Assembly (NCBI RefSeq): GCF_021726475.1
Contig: NZ_JAKJRU010000001.1
Span: 496,001 to 560,000 of the forward strand
Reading direction: 5' to 3'
DNA from: Pseudomonas oligotrophica
GTDB taxonomy: Bacteria; Pseudomonadota; Gammaproteobacteria; Pseudomonadales; Pseudomonadaceae
DNA: 64,000 bases
How positions within the stretch are numbered: the first letter of the stretch is position 1; each line of letters begins with the position of its first letter. The position numbers were made by a program, and so were the translations under genes. Below, one piece after another: positions 32,280 to 42,695 of the stretch. The notes beneath the pieces are model-generated. The model saw only the letters and a list, made by a program, of their open reading frames with translations, had not been told where the DNA came from and did not search any database.

Positions 32280-32290
32280 CGGGGACACTC

Positions 32291-33835
<1,545 letters not shown>

Positions 33836-33858
33836 TCCGCAGGCTGTGGTGAAGAAAG

Positions 33859-33880
33859 GGCCGCCTTCGGGCGGCCTTTT
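33859..33880 (+). terminator. Rho-independent terminator of pckA
   Basis: GGCCGCC-TTCG-GGCGGCC followed by TTTTC, 24 bases after the stop. Confidence 0.9.
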
Positions 33881-33998
33881 CGTATCCGCGCGGTGAGCGA
33901 TCGGAACGCTCGATCAATGTGTTCGAAAAGGCGCGATGGATTCGATGAGTCCGTCGGCCTAGCATGCCGGGCTTCACCCGTTCGACTGGAGCACGCCC

Positions 33999-34601
33999 AT
34001 GCATATCGAAGAAGCCATCCGCAGTCGCCGCGCCATCAAGGCCTATGACGCCACGCACCAGCTCTCGCGCGAGGAAAAGGACGAGCTGCTGCAACTGGCC
34101 CTGCTGGCCCCCAGCGCCTTCAACCTGCAACACGTGCGCCTGGTGGAAGTCAGCGACCCGCAGCTGCGCCAGCAGATCCGCGCGGCCGGCTGGAACCAGG
34201 CGCAGATGACCGACGCCGCGATGCTGGTGGTGGTCTGCGCCCAGCTCGACAGCTGGGAGAAGAATGTCCGTCGCGTCTGGGACGGTGCGCCGCCCGAAGT
34301 GCAGGACTACATGGCCGGTGCCATCGACGCCTACTACCGCGGCAAGCCGCAGGTCCAGCGCGACGAGGTGATGCGCAGCTGCGGGCTGATGGCGCAGACG
34401 CTGATGCTGGCCGCGCGCGGCAAGGGCCTGGACTCCTGCCCGATGGATGGCTTCGACTACGACGCGGTCGGCAAGCTGATCAACCTGCCGGACAACCATG
34501 CGATCGGCCTGATGGTGGCGGTGGGCAAGCGCACCGCCGATCCGCGCCCGCGCATCGGCAAGCTGCCGTTCGACGAAGTGGTGCTGCGCAACGGTTTCTG
34601 A
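33999..34601 (+). CDS. Nitroreductase family protein
   Basis: A 200-residue FMN-dependent oxidoreductase. The phosphate-binding start IRSRRAIKAYD (about 7-17), LLAPSAFNLQHVRLVEV (about 35-51) and the region LMLAARGKGLDSCPMDGFD (about 130-148) are family hallmarks. Such proteins reduce nitro groups or quinones with NAD(P)H; the physiological substrate is unknown. It is monocistronic by spacing, 163 bases after the pckA stop. In PAO1 a nitroreductase holds the same place between pckA and the LysR regulator, as I recall. Confidence 0.9.
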   Translation: MHIEEAIRSRRAIKAYDATHQLSREEKDELLQLALLAPSAFNLQHVRLVEVSDPQLRQQIRAAGWNQAQMTDAAMLVVVCAQLDSWEKNVRRVWDGAPPEVQDYMAGAIDAYYRGKPQVQRDEVMRSCGLMAQTLMLAARGKGLDSCPMDGFDYDAVGKLINLPDNHAIGLMVAVGKRTADPRPRIGKLPFDEVVLRNGF

Positions 34602-34631
34602 GGGCGCCTCGCTGACTGCGCGCCCCGCCAT

Positions 34632-34799
34632 TCAGCCGCCGTGCAGCAGCTTGCCGAAACCGCTGTCGCTGGGCAGCAGATAGAAGCTCAGGCCGATCAC
34701 CAGCACCAGGCCACCGAGATAGGCCAGGCAGACCAGCCAGTCGAGTCCGGAGAGGGGCTTGTGCGTGGGTGAAGGCCGCGAGCGGCGGGGGAACGGCAT
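34632..34799 (-). CDS. Possible small single-pass membrane protein
   Basis: A 55-residue frame: a basic N-terminus (MPFPRRSRPSPTHKP), one strong membrane helix (LVCLAYLGGLVLVIGLSFYLL, about residues 24-44; shown here as two parts, LVCLAYLGG and LVLVIGLSFYLL) and a short polar tail. No good ribosome site precedes the ATG at 34799; the frame stays open to an ATG at 34904. The composition looks like a real small membrane protein, but no family is recognised and it is convergent with the nitroreductase gene. Confidence 0.4.
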   Translation of the reverse strand: MPFPRRSRPSPTHKPLSGLDWLVCLAYLGGLVLVIGLSFYLLPSDSGFGKLLHGG

Positions 34800-34997
34800 G
34801 GTGGTGGTCGCTGGTGCAGGCAGGTCGCGCGAAGCGGACAAGCGTACTGCCGGTAAAGGCAAAATGCCATCACTGTGGCCCGAACCGGTGCCGCGCGGTT
34901 GCATGGCAGCGTCCGAAGCGGGCTATGGCAGATTTCCTACAACGCCTGGTGGCATTCGGCGCTGCCGTGAAAGGCCACTGCCGGCTAATCTATGCCC

Positions 34998-35108
34998 GTC
35001 TCTGAAGCGCAGGACGCGCTCAGGATCAAGGATGATCGGCCATTGCCAGGACGGCGCTCCGGATGGACTCGGAATGGTCAGGAAAAACCCGCTTCGGCGG
35101 GTTTTTTG
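34998..35108 (+). ncRNA. Candidate Rsm-type sRNA (RsmA/CsrA-titrating, RsmY/RsmZ-like)
   Basis: About 110 bases. Eight GGA motifs occur between 35012 and 35083, four as CAGGA. Three sit in hairpin loops: AGCGC-AGGAC-GCGCT (35006-35020), GATC-AAGGAT-GATC (35024-35037) and GCC-AGGAC-GGC (35045-35055). CAAGGATG at 35027-35034 matches the RsmA/CsrA consensus CANGGAYG exactly. A rho-independent terminator follows at once (35086-35107). RsmY of other Pseudomonas has a GCGCAGGAAGCGC-type hairpin very like the first one. A weak -10 (TAATCT, 34986-34991) sets the proposed start; a GacA box TGTAAG-N6-CTTACA is not clearly present, only a poor TGGCAG-N4-CCTACA at 34926-34941. No convincing protein is encoded here. 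Confidence 0.68.
35086..35107 (+). terminator. Rho-independent terminator of the sRNA candidate
   Basis: AACCCGC-TTCG-GCGGGTT followed by a T-run. The A-run on the other side could also let it work on the minus strand, after the ClpP-like gene ending at 35181. Confidence 0.9.
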
Positions 35109-35180
35109 CTTTCTGCGGCCCGCGGCTGCTCCCGGCCGGCCCTGGGTCGCAGCCGTGCGTCCTGGCCCAGTTCGCCCGGG

Positions 35181-35732
35181 TCAGGAGTGCACGCACCAGC
35201 TCACCGCGTCACGCGGCACGCCGCATTCGTCGATGGCGTGGATCATCCCGCTGGCCAGCGCCGCCTCGGGCTCGAGGATGCGCGGCGATGCCTTGAGGTA
35301 CTCGGGGATGTCCAGCGGCTCGCGTGCGCCACGGGTGCGCTCCTCGACGATGCGCGCATAGAGCAGCAGGTCCTCGTCCAGGCTCATGGCGTACTCGGAC
35401 ATGCGCGCGTGGTCCACCGAGCCATGCAGCGTCCAGTGGAAGGGATGGAAGAGGAACTTGCTGTGCCGGCAGGCCGTACGCCGCTCGCCGGCGAGGAAGA
35501 TGATGTTGCCCATCGACTCGACCGTGCCCAGGTTGTGGGTGTGCACCGGGATCGGCAGGGCCATCAGGAAGTTGTACATGGAAAAGCCGTAGCTGCATTC
35601 GCCGCCCATGGTCGCGATCTTCACGACCAGGCTCGACGCACCTTCCTGCACGGCCTGTGAGCAGCGGGCGATCAGCTGGCCGCAGGTGGCGGAGTTGATC
35701 GGCGCGGTGAAATTGATGATGTGAACGGTCAT
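35181..35732 (-). CDS. ClpP-like serine protease family protein
   Basis: A 183-residue protein with the ClpP/crotonase fold. The nucleophile Ser is at 73 (VESMGN, compare ASMG of ClpP) and the His at 96 (FLFHPFHW), with the usual spacing, and the handle region and PEAALASGMI end segment are recognisable. The position aligning with the third, acidic residue of ClpP before the PEA motif seems to be Ser149 or nearby, so the triad may be incomplete. The ATG at 35732 begins the conserved fold (TVHIINFTAPI). No Clp ATPase is nearby. It could be a stress-related ClpP homologue or a protein that uses the fold without ClpA/X. Confidence 0.8.
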   Translation of the reverse strand: MTVHIINFTAPINSATCGQLIARCSQAVQEGASSLVVKIATMGGECSYGFSMYNFLMALPIPVHTHNLGTVESMGNIIFLAGERRTACRHSKFLFHPFHWTLHGSVDHARMSEYAMSLDEDLLLYARIVEERTRGAREPLDIPEYLKASPRILEPEAALASGMIHAIDECGVPRDAVSWCVHS

Positions 35733-35921
35733 GTGCCACTTCTTGTATGCAGATGGTCGGCGGTGGCCAGGCCCCTGGCCGTCATCGCCGGGGTTGCCTG
35801 TCCGGTTGGGCGACAGGCCGCTGGCGTGGCGTGCCACGGCGCCTGGCCGGACGCCACGGTAGGCCGCGCCGGCTGGCCAGCTCGAAGCGGACATGGCGCC
35901 CGCTTCGAGGGCGTGGCCGGA
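35733..35921. other. Intergenic stretch with no recognised feature
   Basis: These 189 bases between the KGG protein stop and the ClpP-like start, both on the minus strand, show no terminator with a T-run and no clear promoter hexamers. The two genes might therefore be on one transcript. Confidence 0.5.
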
Positions 35922-36197
35922 TCAGCTGTTGCGGCCACCGCCACTGCTCTGGCCGCCCTTGCGACCGGCCTCGGCGGCCTTCTCGCGGTCGTTGGCGAAG
36001 TTGCCGCCACTGTTCTGGCCACCCTTGCGCCCGGCTTCGGCGGCGCGCTGGGGGGCGTTCTTGAAGTTGCCACCGCTGGCCTGGCCGCCCTTGCTGCCGA
36101 TTTCCTGATAGAACTCCTTGTCGTGGCTTGCCGCGGTCGCCTCGCCACCTTTGCGACCGGCTTCGTTCACGCTCATGCTGCCTTTGTTGTCAGCCAT
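35922..36197 (-). CDS. KGG repeat stress protein (YciG/Con-10 family)
   Basis: A 91-residue, hydrophilic, glycine-rich protein made of four copies of a R/S-KGG-x unit (RKGGEA, SKGGQASGGNFKN, RKGGQNSGGNFAND, RKGGQSSGG). This matches the general stress proteins of the YciG/conidiation-10 type, which are induced by starvation or drying in many bacteria; the molecular role is unknown. The start at 36197 is set by a GGAGG ribosome site directly upstream. It is probably disordered in solution. RpoS control is likely by family but no promoter was identified. Confidence 0.9.
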   Translation of the reverse strand: MADNKGSMSVNEAGRKGGEATAASHDKEFYQEIGSKGGQASGGNFKNAPQRAAEAGRKGGQNSGGNFANDREKAAEAGRKGGQSSGGGRNS

Positions 36198-36356
36198 GGG
36201 ATCCTCCAGAAAGTCGAGTAACTGGGTTTCGGCGGGCGTTAATCGCCGCGCCACACCTGTTCTGAAAGACCTTTGCGGGCCAAGTTCAGCCAGCGCGGAC
36301 GAGTGGTTGCAGGCCCCGCTGCGCCTGGGATCGTCGTGCCAGAGCGGTGCGCGGGT

Positions 36357-37256
36357 TCAGTCCTGGGCGAGTGCCAGGAGCTGCTCGATCAGCCAGTTGA
36401 GCGCGGCGTCGTTCTGCCGCTGGGCGACGCTGACGACATCCAGCTGGAACGGGCCGAGGGCGAACGGCAGGTCGAGCACCTGCAACGGCAACAGTTCGGC
36501 GAAGTGCAGCGCCAGACGGGTCGGCAGCACCACCGCCAGGTCGCTGGCGGCGACGATGTGCGGCGCCTGCAGGTAGTTCGGCGTGGTGTAGACCACCTCG
36601 CGTGCCAGGCCCTGTTCCTGCAGCCAGAGATCGACCATGCCGCGGGTCTGGCCGCCGTGCACCCAGAGGTGGCGCAGCTGCAGGAACGTCTCCAGGTCGA
36701 GCGGTCGCCCGGCCAGCGGGTGCCCCTGGCGCAGCACCAGCTTGAGCCCCTCGCTGGCCCAGCGGCGGGTCTGGAAGCGCGTCGGCACCTCGAGGAAGCG
36801 GCCCAGTGCCAGGTCGATCTCGCCGCGGTCCAGCGCCTCGCCCGGCAGGGTCGGCGCCAGTGGTTCGACCGCCAGGCGGATGCCCGGGGCCAGGCGCGCC
36901 AGGCGCTGCATCAGCCGCGGCATGCACAGCAGTTCGACGTAGTCGGTCACCGCGATGACGAAGCGCGCGCGGCTGCTGGCCGGGTCGAACAGGTCGCCGG
37001 CATTGAGCGAGGCCTCGATGCGCGCCAGCGCGTCGCGGATCGGCATCTCCAGGCCGAGCGCGCGCGGCGTCGGCTGCATGCCGCGGCCGACCCGCACCAG
37101 CAGTGGGTCGTCGAGCAATTCGCGCAGGCGCGCCAGGGCGTTGCTCACCGCCGGCTGGCTGAGCGACAGGCGTTCGGCGGCACGCGAGACGTTGCGCTCG
37201 CGCAGCAGGGCGTCGAGTACCTTGAGCAGGTTAAGGTCGAAGCTGGAAATATTCAT
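36357..37256 (-). CDS. LysR family transcriptional regulator
   Basis: A 299-residue regulator with an N-terminal winged helix (FDLNLLKVLDALL, then NVSRAAERLSLSQPAVSNAL, about 22-41) and a C-terminal effector domain in two halves (about 92-299). It is divergent from the hydroxyacyl-CoA dehydrogenase operon, 97 bases apart, the classic layout for a LysR activator of the neighbouring operon. A palindromic T-N11-A box lies over its own start codon, so it probably represses itself. The ligand is likely an acyl-CoA or acid from the pathway, which is inference. Confidence 0.92.
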   Translation of the reverse strand: MNISSFDLNLLKVLDALLRERNVSRAAERLSLSQPAVSNALARLRELLDDPLLVRVGRGMQPTPRALGLEMPIRDALARIEASLNAGDLFDPASSRARFVIAVTDYVELLCMPRLMQRLARLAPGIRLAVEPLAPTLPGEALDRGEIDLALGRFLEVPTRFQTRRWASEGLKLVLRQGHPLAGRPLDLETFLQLRHLWVHGGQTRGMVDLWLQEQGLAREVVYTTPNYLQAPHIVAASDLAVVLPTRLALHFAELLPLQVLDLPFALGPFQLDVVSVAQRQNDAALNWLIEQLLALAQD

Positions 37257-37265
37257 CTGATGAAT
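37251..37265. promoter_or_regulatory. LysR-type operator palindrome over the regulator start
   Basis: ATTCATC-T-GATGAAT is a perfect 7-bp palindrome that contains T-N11-A (37252-37264). It covers the lysR ATG (37254-37256) and is centred about 64 bases before a weak candidate start of the divergent operon (-35 TTTCAA 37287, -10 TCTATG 37310), the normal distance for a LysR recognition site. Confidence 0.55.
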
Positions 37266-37353
37266 TTATTCCATCACAAGACTAAATTTCAAAAATAGTA
37301 CTGGCTTCGTCTATGGTGGTCTCCTGTTTTTCGCCCGCCATGAGGATGAGCAA

Positions 37354-38592
37354 ATGAGCCAACCCCGCATCGAGATCCAGCGCGCCGCCGTTATCGGCGC
37401 CGGCACCATGGGCCGCGGCATCGTCATGAGCCTGGCCAACGCCGGCCTCGAGGTGCTGTGGCTGGACAGCAAGCCCGAGATGCTCGAGCAGGCGCTCGGC
37501 GCGGTGGCCGACACCTATGCGCACAACGTGCGCCAGGGTCGCATCGACGAAGCCGAGGCGGCGGCCCGGCGTGCTCGTATCGAGCCGGTCGCCGGCTACG
37601 CGGCGCTGGCCGATGTCGATCTGGTGATCGAGGCGGTCTACGAGAACCTGGAACTCAAGCAGCGCATCTTCGGTGAGCTGGATGGCATCGTGCGGCCTGG
37701 CGCGATCCTCGCCAGCAACACCTCGGCACTGGATATCGATGCCATCGCCGCGGCCACCGGGCGCCCGGAGCAGGTGGTGGGGCTGCACTTCTTCAGCCCG
37801 GCGCACATCATGAAACTGCTGGAGATCGTCCGTGGGGCGAAGACCTCCAAGGCCGTGCTCGCCGCCTCCACCGAGCTGGGCAAGCGCATGGGCAAGGTCA
37901 GTGTGATCGCCGGCAACTGCCCGGGTTTCATCGGCAATCGCATGCTCGCCACCTACGTGCGCGAGGCGCGGATGATGCTGCTCGAAGGCGCCTATCCCCA
38001 TCAGGTGGACGCCGCGCTGCAGGGCTTCGGCTTCGCCATGGGCCCGTTCCGCATGTACGACGTGGTCGGAATCGACTTGGAATGGCGCGCCCGCGAGTTG
38101 GCCGGCAAGGGCCAGGACGAGGCCGAGGTGCAGGTGGATAACCGCCTCTGCGAGCTCGGCCGCTTCGGCCAGAAGTCGCGCATGGGCTACTACCGCTACG
38201 CCGAGGGCAGCCGCCAGGCCGAGCACGACCCGGAAGTGGATGCCCTGGTGCAGCGCGAGTCCGAGCGCTTGGGCTTCCAGCGCCGCGAGATCGGCGAGGA
38301 GGAAATCCTCGAGCGCTGCCTGCTGGCGCTGGTCAACGAGGGCGCCAAGATTCTCGAGGAAGGCATGGCCGAGTCCAGCGCCGATATCGACACCGTCTAC
38401 CTCTACGGTTACGGCTTCCCGGCCGCAGTCGGTGGGCCGCTGACCTGGGCCGACCGCCAGGGCCTGCCGGCCATTCGTGATCGCCTCAACGCATTGGTCG
38501 AGCGCCACGGCGAGCACTGGCAGCCGGCCGGACTGATCGACAGCCTGGCCACCCTTCGCGGCCGCTTCGCCGACTACAAGAAGGAGGCATGA
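37354..38592 (+). CDS. 3-hydroxyacyl-CoA dehydrogenase
   Basis: A 412-residue enzyme oxidising 3-hydroxyacyl-CoA with NAD. The Rossmann motif GAGTMGRG is at 15-22, the catalytic His lies in LHFFSPAH, and NCPGFIGNRM marks the dimerisation domain. A second C-terminal domain copy (about 290-410; ERCLLALVNEGAKILEEG) makes it longer than the short 280-residue type and similar to the dehydrogenase part of FadB. First gene of a four-gene operon; its stop overlaps the start region of the acyl-CoA dehydrogenase gene. It is controlled, probably, by the divergent LysR regulator. Confidence 0.93.
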   Translation: MSQPRIEIQRAAVIGAGTMGRGIVMSLANAGLEVLWLDSKPEMLEQALGAVADTYAHNVRQGRIDEAEAAARRARIEPVAGYAALADVDLVIEAVYENLELKQRIFGELDGIVRPGAILASNTSALDIDAIAAATGRPEQVVGLHFFSPAHIMKLLEIVRGAKTSKAVLAASTELGKRMGKVSVIAGNCPGFIGNRMLATYVREARMMLLEGAYPHQVDAALQGFGFAMGPFRMYDVVGIDLEWRARELAGKGQDEAEVQVDNRLCELGRFGQKSRMGYYRYAEGSRQAEHDPEVDALVQRESERLGFQRREIGEEEILERCLLALVNEGAKILEEGMAESSADIDTVYLYGYGFPAAVGGPLTWADRQGLPAIRDRLNALVERHGEHWQPAGLIDSLATLRGRFADYKKEA

Positions 38593-38594
38593 GC

Positions 38595-40385
<1,791 letters not shown>

Positions 40386-40415
40386 TTGCGCCGCCCAACG
40401 AACCAGGAGACACCC

Positions 40416-41573
40416 ATGCACCCGTTCAGCTTCGCCACCACCGCCCAACTGATCTGCGAGCCGGGTGCCGCCGCGCGCCTGGCCACGCTGTGCCGGGAGC
40501 GCGAGGCGCGCTCGGTGCTGATCGTCAGCGATCCGGGCATTGCCCGCCTCGGCCTGCTCGATGGCCTGCTGCCGGGCTTCGCCGCCGAGGGCCTGACGGT
40601 GGCGGTCTACGACCAGGTCCTGGCCGATCCGCCGGAGCACATCGTGCTGGCGGCGGTGGCGCAGGCCAAGGCGGCTCAGGCCGATCTCATCATCGGCTTC
40701 GGCGGCGGCAGCTCGATGGACGTGGCCAAGCTGGTGGCGCTGCTGGCGCATCCGCAGAACGAGCAGGCGCTGCCGGACATCTACGGCGTCGGCAATGCCC
40801 GTGGCCGGCGCCTGCCGCTGATCCAGGTGCCGACCACCGCGGGCACCGGTTCGGAAGTCACCCCCATCGCCATCGTCACCACCGGCGAGACCACCAAGAT
40901 GGGCGTGGTCTCGCCGCTGCTGCTGCCGGACCTGGCGTTGCTCGATGCCGATCTCACCCTCGGCCTGCCACCTGCGGTGACCGCGGCCACCGGCATCGAC
41001 GCCATGGTGCATGCCATCGAGGCCTACACCAGCGCGCTGAAGAAGAACCCGCTGTCCGACCTGCTGGCCCGCGAAGCCCTGCGCCTGCTGGCCGGCAACC
41101 TCGACACCGTGGTGCGCGATGGCGGCGACCGCGAGGCGCGCCAGGCCATGCTGCTGGGCGCCAGCCTGGCCGGCCAGGCCTTCGCCAACGCCCCGGTGGC
41201 GGCGGTGCATGCGCTGGCCTATCCGCTGGGCGGCAACTTCCACATCCCCCACGGGCTGTCCAACGCGCTGGTGCTGCCGCACGTGCTGCGCTTCAACCTG
41301 GATGCGGCGCGCGCGCACTACCGCGAGCTGGCGCCGCTGGTGCTCGGCGACGCGCTGCAACCCGGGCGCTGCGCCGCCGAGCAGCTGATCGAGGCGCTCG
41401 CCGCGCTGAATGCCCGGGTCGGCCTGCCGACTTGCCTGCGCGAGGCCGGCGTCAGCGAGCAGATGCTGCCGCAGCTGGCCCGCGAGGCCATGCAGCAGCA
41501 GCGCCTGCTGGTGAACAACCCGCGCGAGGTCACCGAGGCCGATGCCCTGGCGATCTACCGCGCGGCCTACTGA
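40416..41573 (+). CDS. Iron-containing alcohol dehydrogenase
   Basis: A 385-residue group III NAD(P)-dependent dehydrogenase. The dinucleotide loop GFGGGSSMDVAK (about 99-110), TTAGTGSEVTP (about 142-152) and the metal ligands around ATGIDAMVHAIEAY and HALAYPLGGNFHIPHG are intact. The substrate is an alcohol or hydroxy acid that presumably feeds the acyl-CoA genes of the operon. It is 30 bases after the acyl-CoA dehydrogenase and 26 before the thioesterase. AGGAG precedes the ATG. Confidence 0.92.
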   Translation: MHPFSFATTAQLICEPGAAARLATLCREREARSVLIVSDPGIARLGLLDGLLPGFAAEGLTVAVYDQVLADPPEHIVLAAVAQAKAAQADLIIGFGGGSSMDVAKLVALLAHPQNEQALPDIYGVGNARGRRLPLIQVPTTAGTGSEVTPIAIVTTGETTKMGVVSPLLLPDLALLDADLTLGLPPAVTAATGIDAMVHAIEAYTSALKKNPLSDLLAREALRLLAGNLDTVVRDGGDREARQAMLLGASLAGQAFANAPVAAVHALAYPLGGNFHIPHGLSNALVLPHVLRFNLDAARAHYRELAPLVLGDALQPGRCAAEQLIEALAALNARVGLPTCLREAGVSEQMLPQLAREAMQQQRLLVNNPREVTEADALAIYRAAY

Positions 41574-41599
41574 CCAGGCATCGCCGAAGGAGAACCGCC

Positions 41600-42031
41600 A
41601 TGGCCGAACAACCCCGGCATCTGCGCAGCGACTACCGCCAGCTGCAGCCGATCACCACGCGCTGGCATGACAACGACATCTACGGCCACGTCAACAACGT
41701 GACCTACTACGGCTTCTTCGACACCGCGGTGAACCGCTACCTGATCGAGCAGGGCGGGCTGGATATCCACGGCGGCGAGGTGGTCGGCTTCGTGGTCAGC
41801 TCCTCGTGCGACTACTTCGCCTCGATCAGCTTTCCCGACCGGGTCGAGGTGGGTGTGCGGGTGGCGCGGCTGGGCAACTCGTCGGTGCAGTACGAACTGG
41901 CGATCTTCCGCAACGGCGAAAACGAGGCCTGCGCCGCCGGGCGCTTCGTGCACGTCTTCGTGCAGCGCAGCAACAACCAGCCGACCCCGATCCCGCCGCG
42001 CCTGCGTACTGCGCTGGAGGCGCTGGCCTGA
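41600..42031 (+). CDS. 4HBT-type acyl-CoA thioesterase
   Basis: A 143-residue hotdog protein with the motif RWHDNDIYGHVNNVTYYGFFD (residues 21-41; key residues D26, H30, N32), typical of 4-hydroxybenzoyl-CoA/YbgC-like thioesterases. It hydrolyses an acyl-CoA, probably one made by the upstream genes. AAGGAG precedes the ATG. Last gene of the operon; a hairpin lies just downstream. Confidence 0.88.
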   Translation: MAEQPRHLRSDYRQLQPITTRWHDNDIYGHVNNVTYYGFFDTAVNRYLIEQGGLDIHGGEVVGFVVSSSCDYFASISFPDRVEVGVRVARLGNSSVQYELAIFRNGENEACAAGRFVHVFVQRSNNQPTPIPPRLRTALEALA

Positions 42032-42038
42032 GATAGCA

Positions 42039-42063
42039 AACGCCGGGCACGTGCCCCGGCGTT
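42039..42063. terminator. Convergent hairpin after the thioesterase and glycine-zipper genes
   Basis: AACGCCGGG / CCCGGCGTT, 9 perfect pairs with a 7-base loop, between two convergent genes. Neither side has a real T-run, so termination is likely but weak. Confidence 0.6.
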
Positions 42064-42067
42064 CTGC

Positions 42068-42529
42068 TCAATGGTGGCGGTGGCGGTGCTTGTTCTTGTA
42101 ATGGCCCTTGCCCGGGTGGCGGCGGTAATGGTGGTGGTCGTCATGGCCGCGGTACGAGCCGCGATAGTCATGGTCGTCGCCGTAGGCGTTGCCCAGCGCG
42201 CCGCCGGCGGCGCCGCCGACCGCGGCCCCGATCAGGCCGCCGGACGGGCCGCCGACCTGCTGGCCGATGACGTTGCCGCCGGCCGTACCCAGGCCACCGC
42301 CAATGGCTGCTTCGGTGCGGCTGCGCTTGTCGGCGCCGATCGCCCCGCCGGCCGCGCCGCCGACGCCGGCACCGATGGTGGCGCCGGTCGCGCCACCCAG
42401 TTGTCCTCCGACCACCGAGCCCAGCGCGCCGCCGAGTGCGCCGCCGACGGCGGCTTCGGTATTGCTGCCGGCGAAGGCGGCCGCGCTGAGCAGGCTCGCG
42501 GACAGCAGCAGAATCGACGAATACTTCAT
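42068..42529 (-). CDS. Glycine-zipper outer envelope protein with His-rich tail
   Basis: A 153-residue secreted protein: signal peptide (about 1-20, MKYSSILLLSASLLSAAAFA), then about 95 residues of repeated GGALGG, GGAAGG and GGQLGG units typical of glycine-zipper membrane segments, and a tail from about 118 rich in His, Tyr, Arg and Lys (HDDHHHYRRHP to KHRHRHH). Such proteins lie in or across the outer membrane. The tail could bind metal or nucleotides, which is only a guess. The start at 42529 has a weak ribosome site. No operon partner. Confidence 0.8.
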   Translation of the reverse strand: MKYSSILLLSASLLSAAAFAGSNTEAAVGGALGGALGSVVGGQLGGATGATIGAGVGGAAGGAIGADKRSRTEAAIGGGLGTAGGNVIGQQVGGPSGGLIGAAVGGAAGGALGNAYGDDHDYRGSYRGHDDHHHYRRHPGKGHYKNKHRHRHH

Positions 42530-42695
42530 AGGAAAACCCCGATTGGTGGATGCGCCGCGATCTGACCCTTTGCCGCGGCGATCGGCAAGCATTCATCGAT
42601 AAATTGCGTGAACGAGGTCGCGATCCGCGAATATTTGCAGGGGCTCGGGAACCGCCAACAAGCGAAGCGGTCTGAGCCCGATCGCCCTCGATAGC

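Noticed and set aside
34926-34941. GacA box for the sRNA (TGGCAG-N4-CCTACA)
   Set aside because: It differs from TGTAAG-N6-CTTACA in three bases and in spacing, so it is too weak to call.
34926-35005. Short reading frame (26 codons) upstream of the sRNA candidate
   Set aside because: No ribosome site and no recognisable sequence; the GGA-rich hairpins and the terminator lie beyond its stop.
35922-36197. KGG repeats as a possible CRISPR-like or satellite repeat
   Set aside because: The repeats are in frame, code for RKGGQxSGGNF units and show codon variation, so they are protein repeats.
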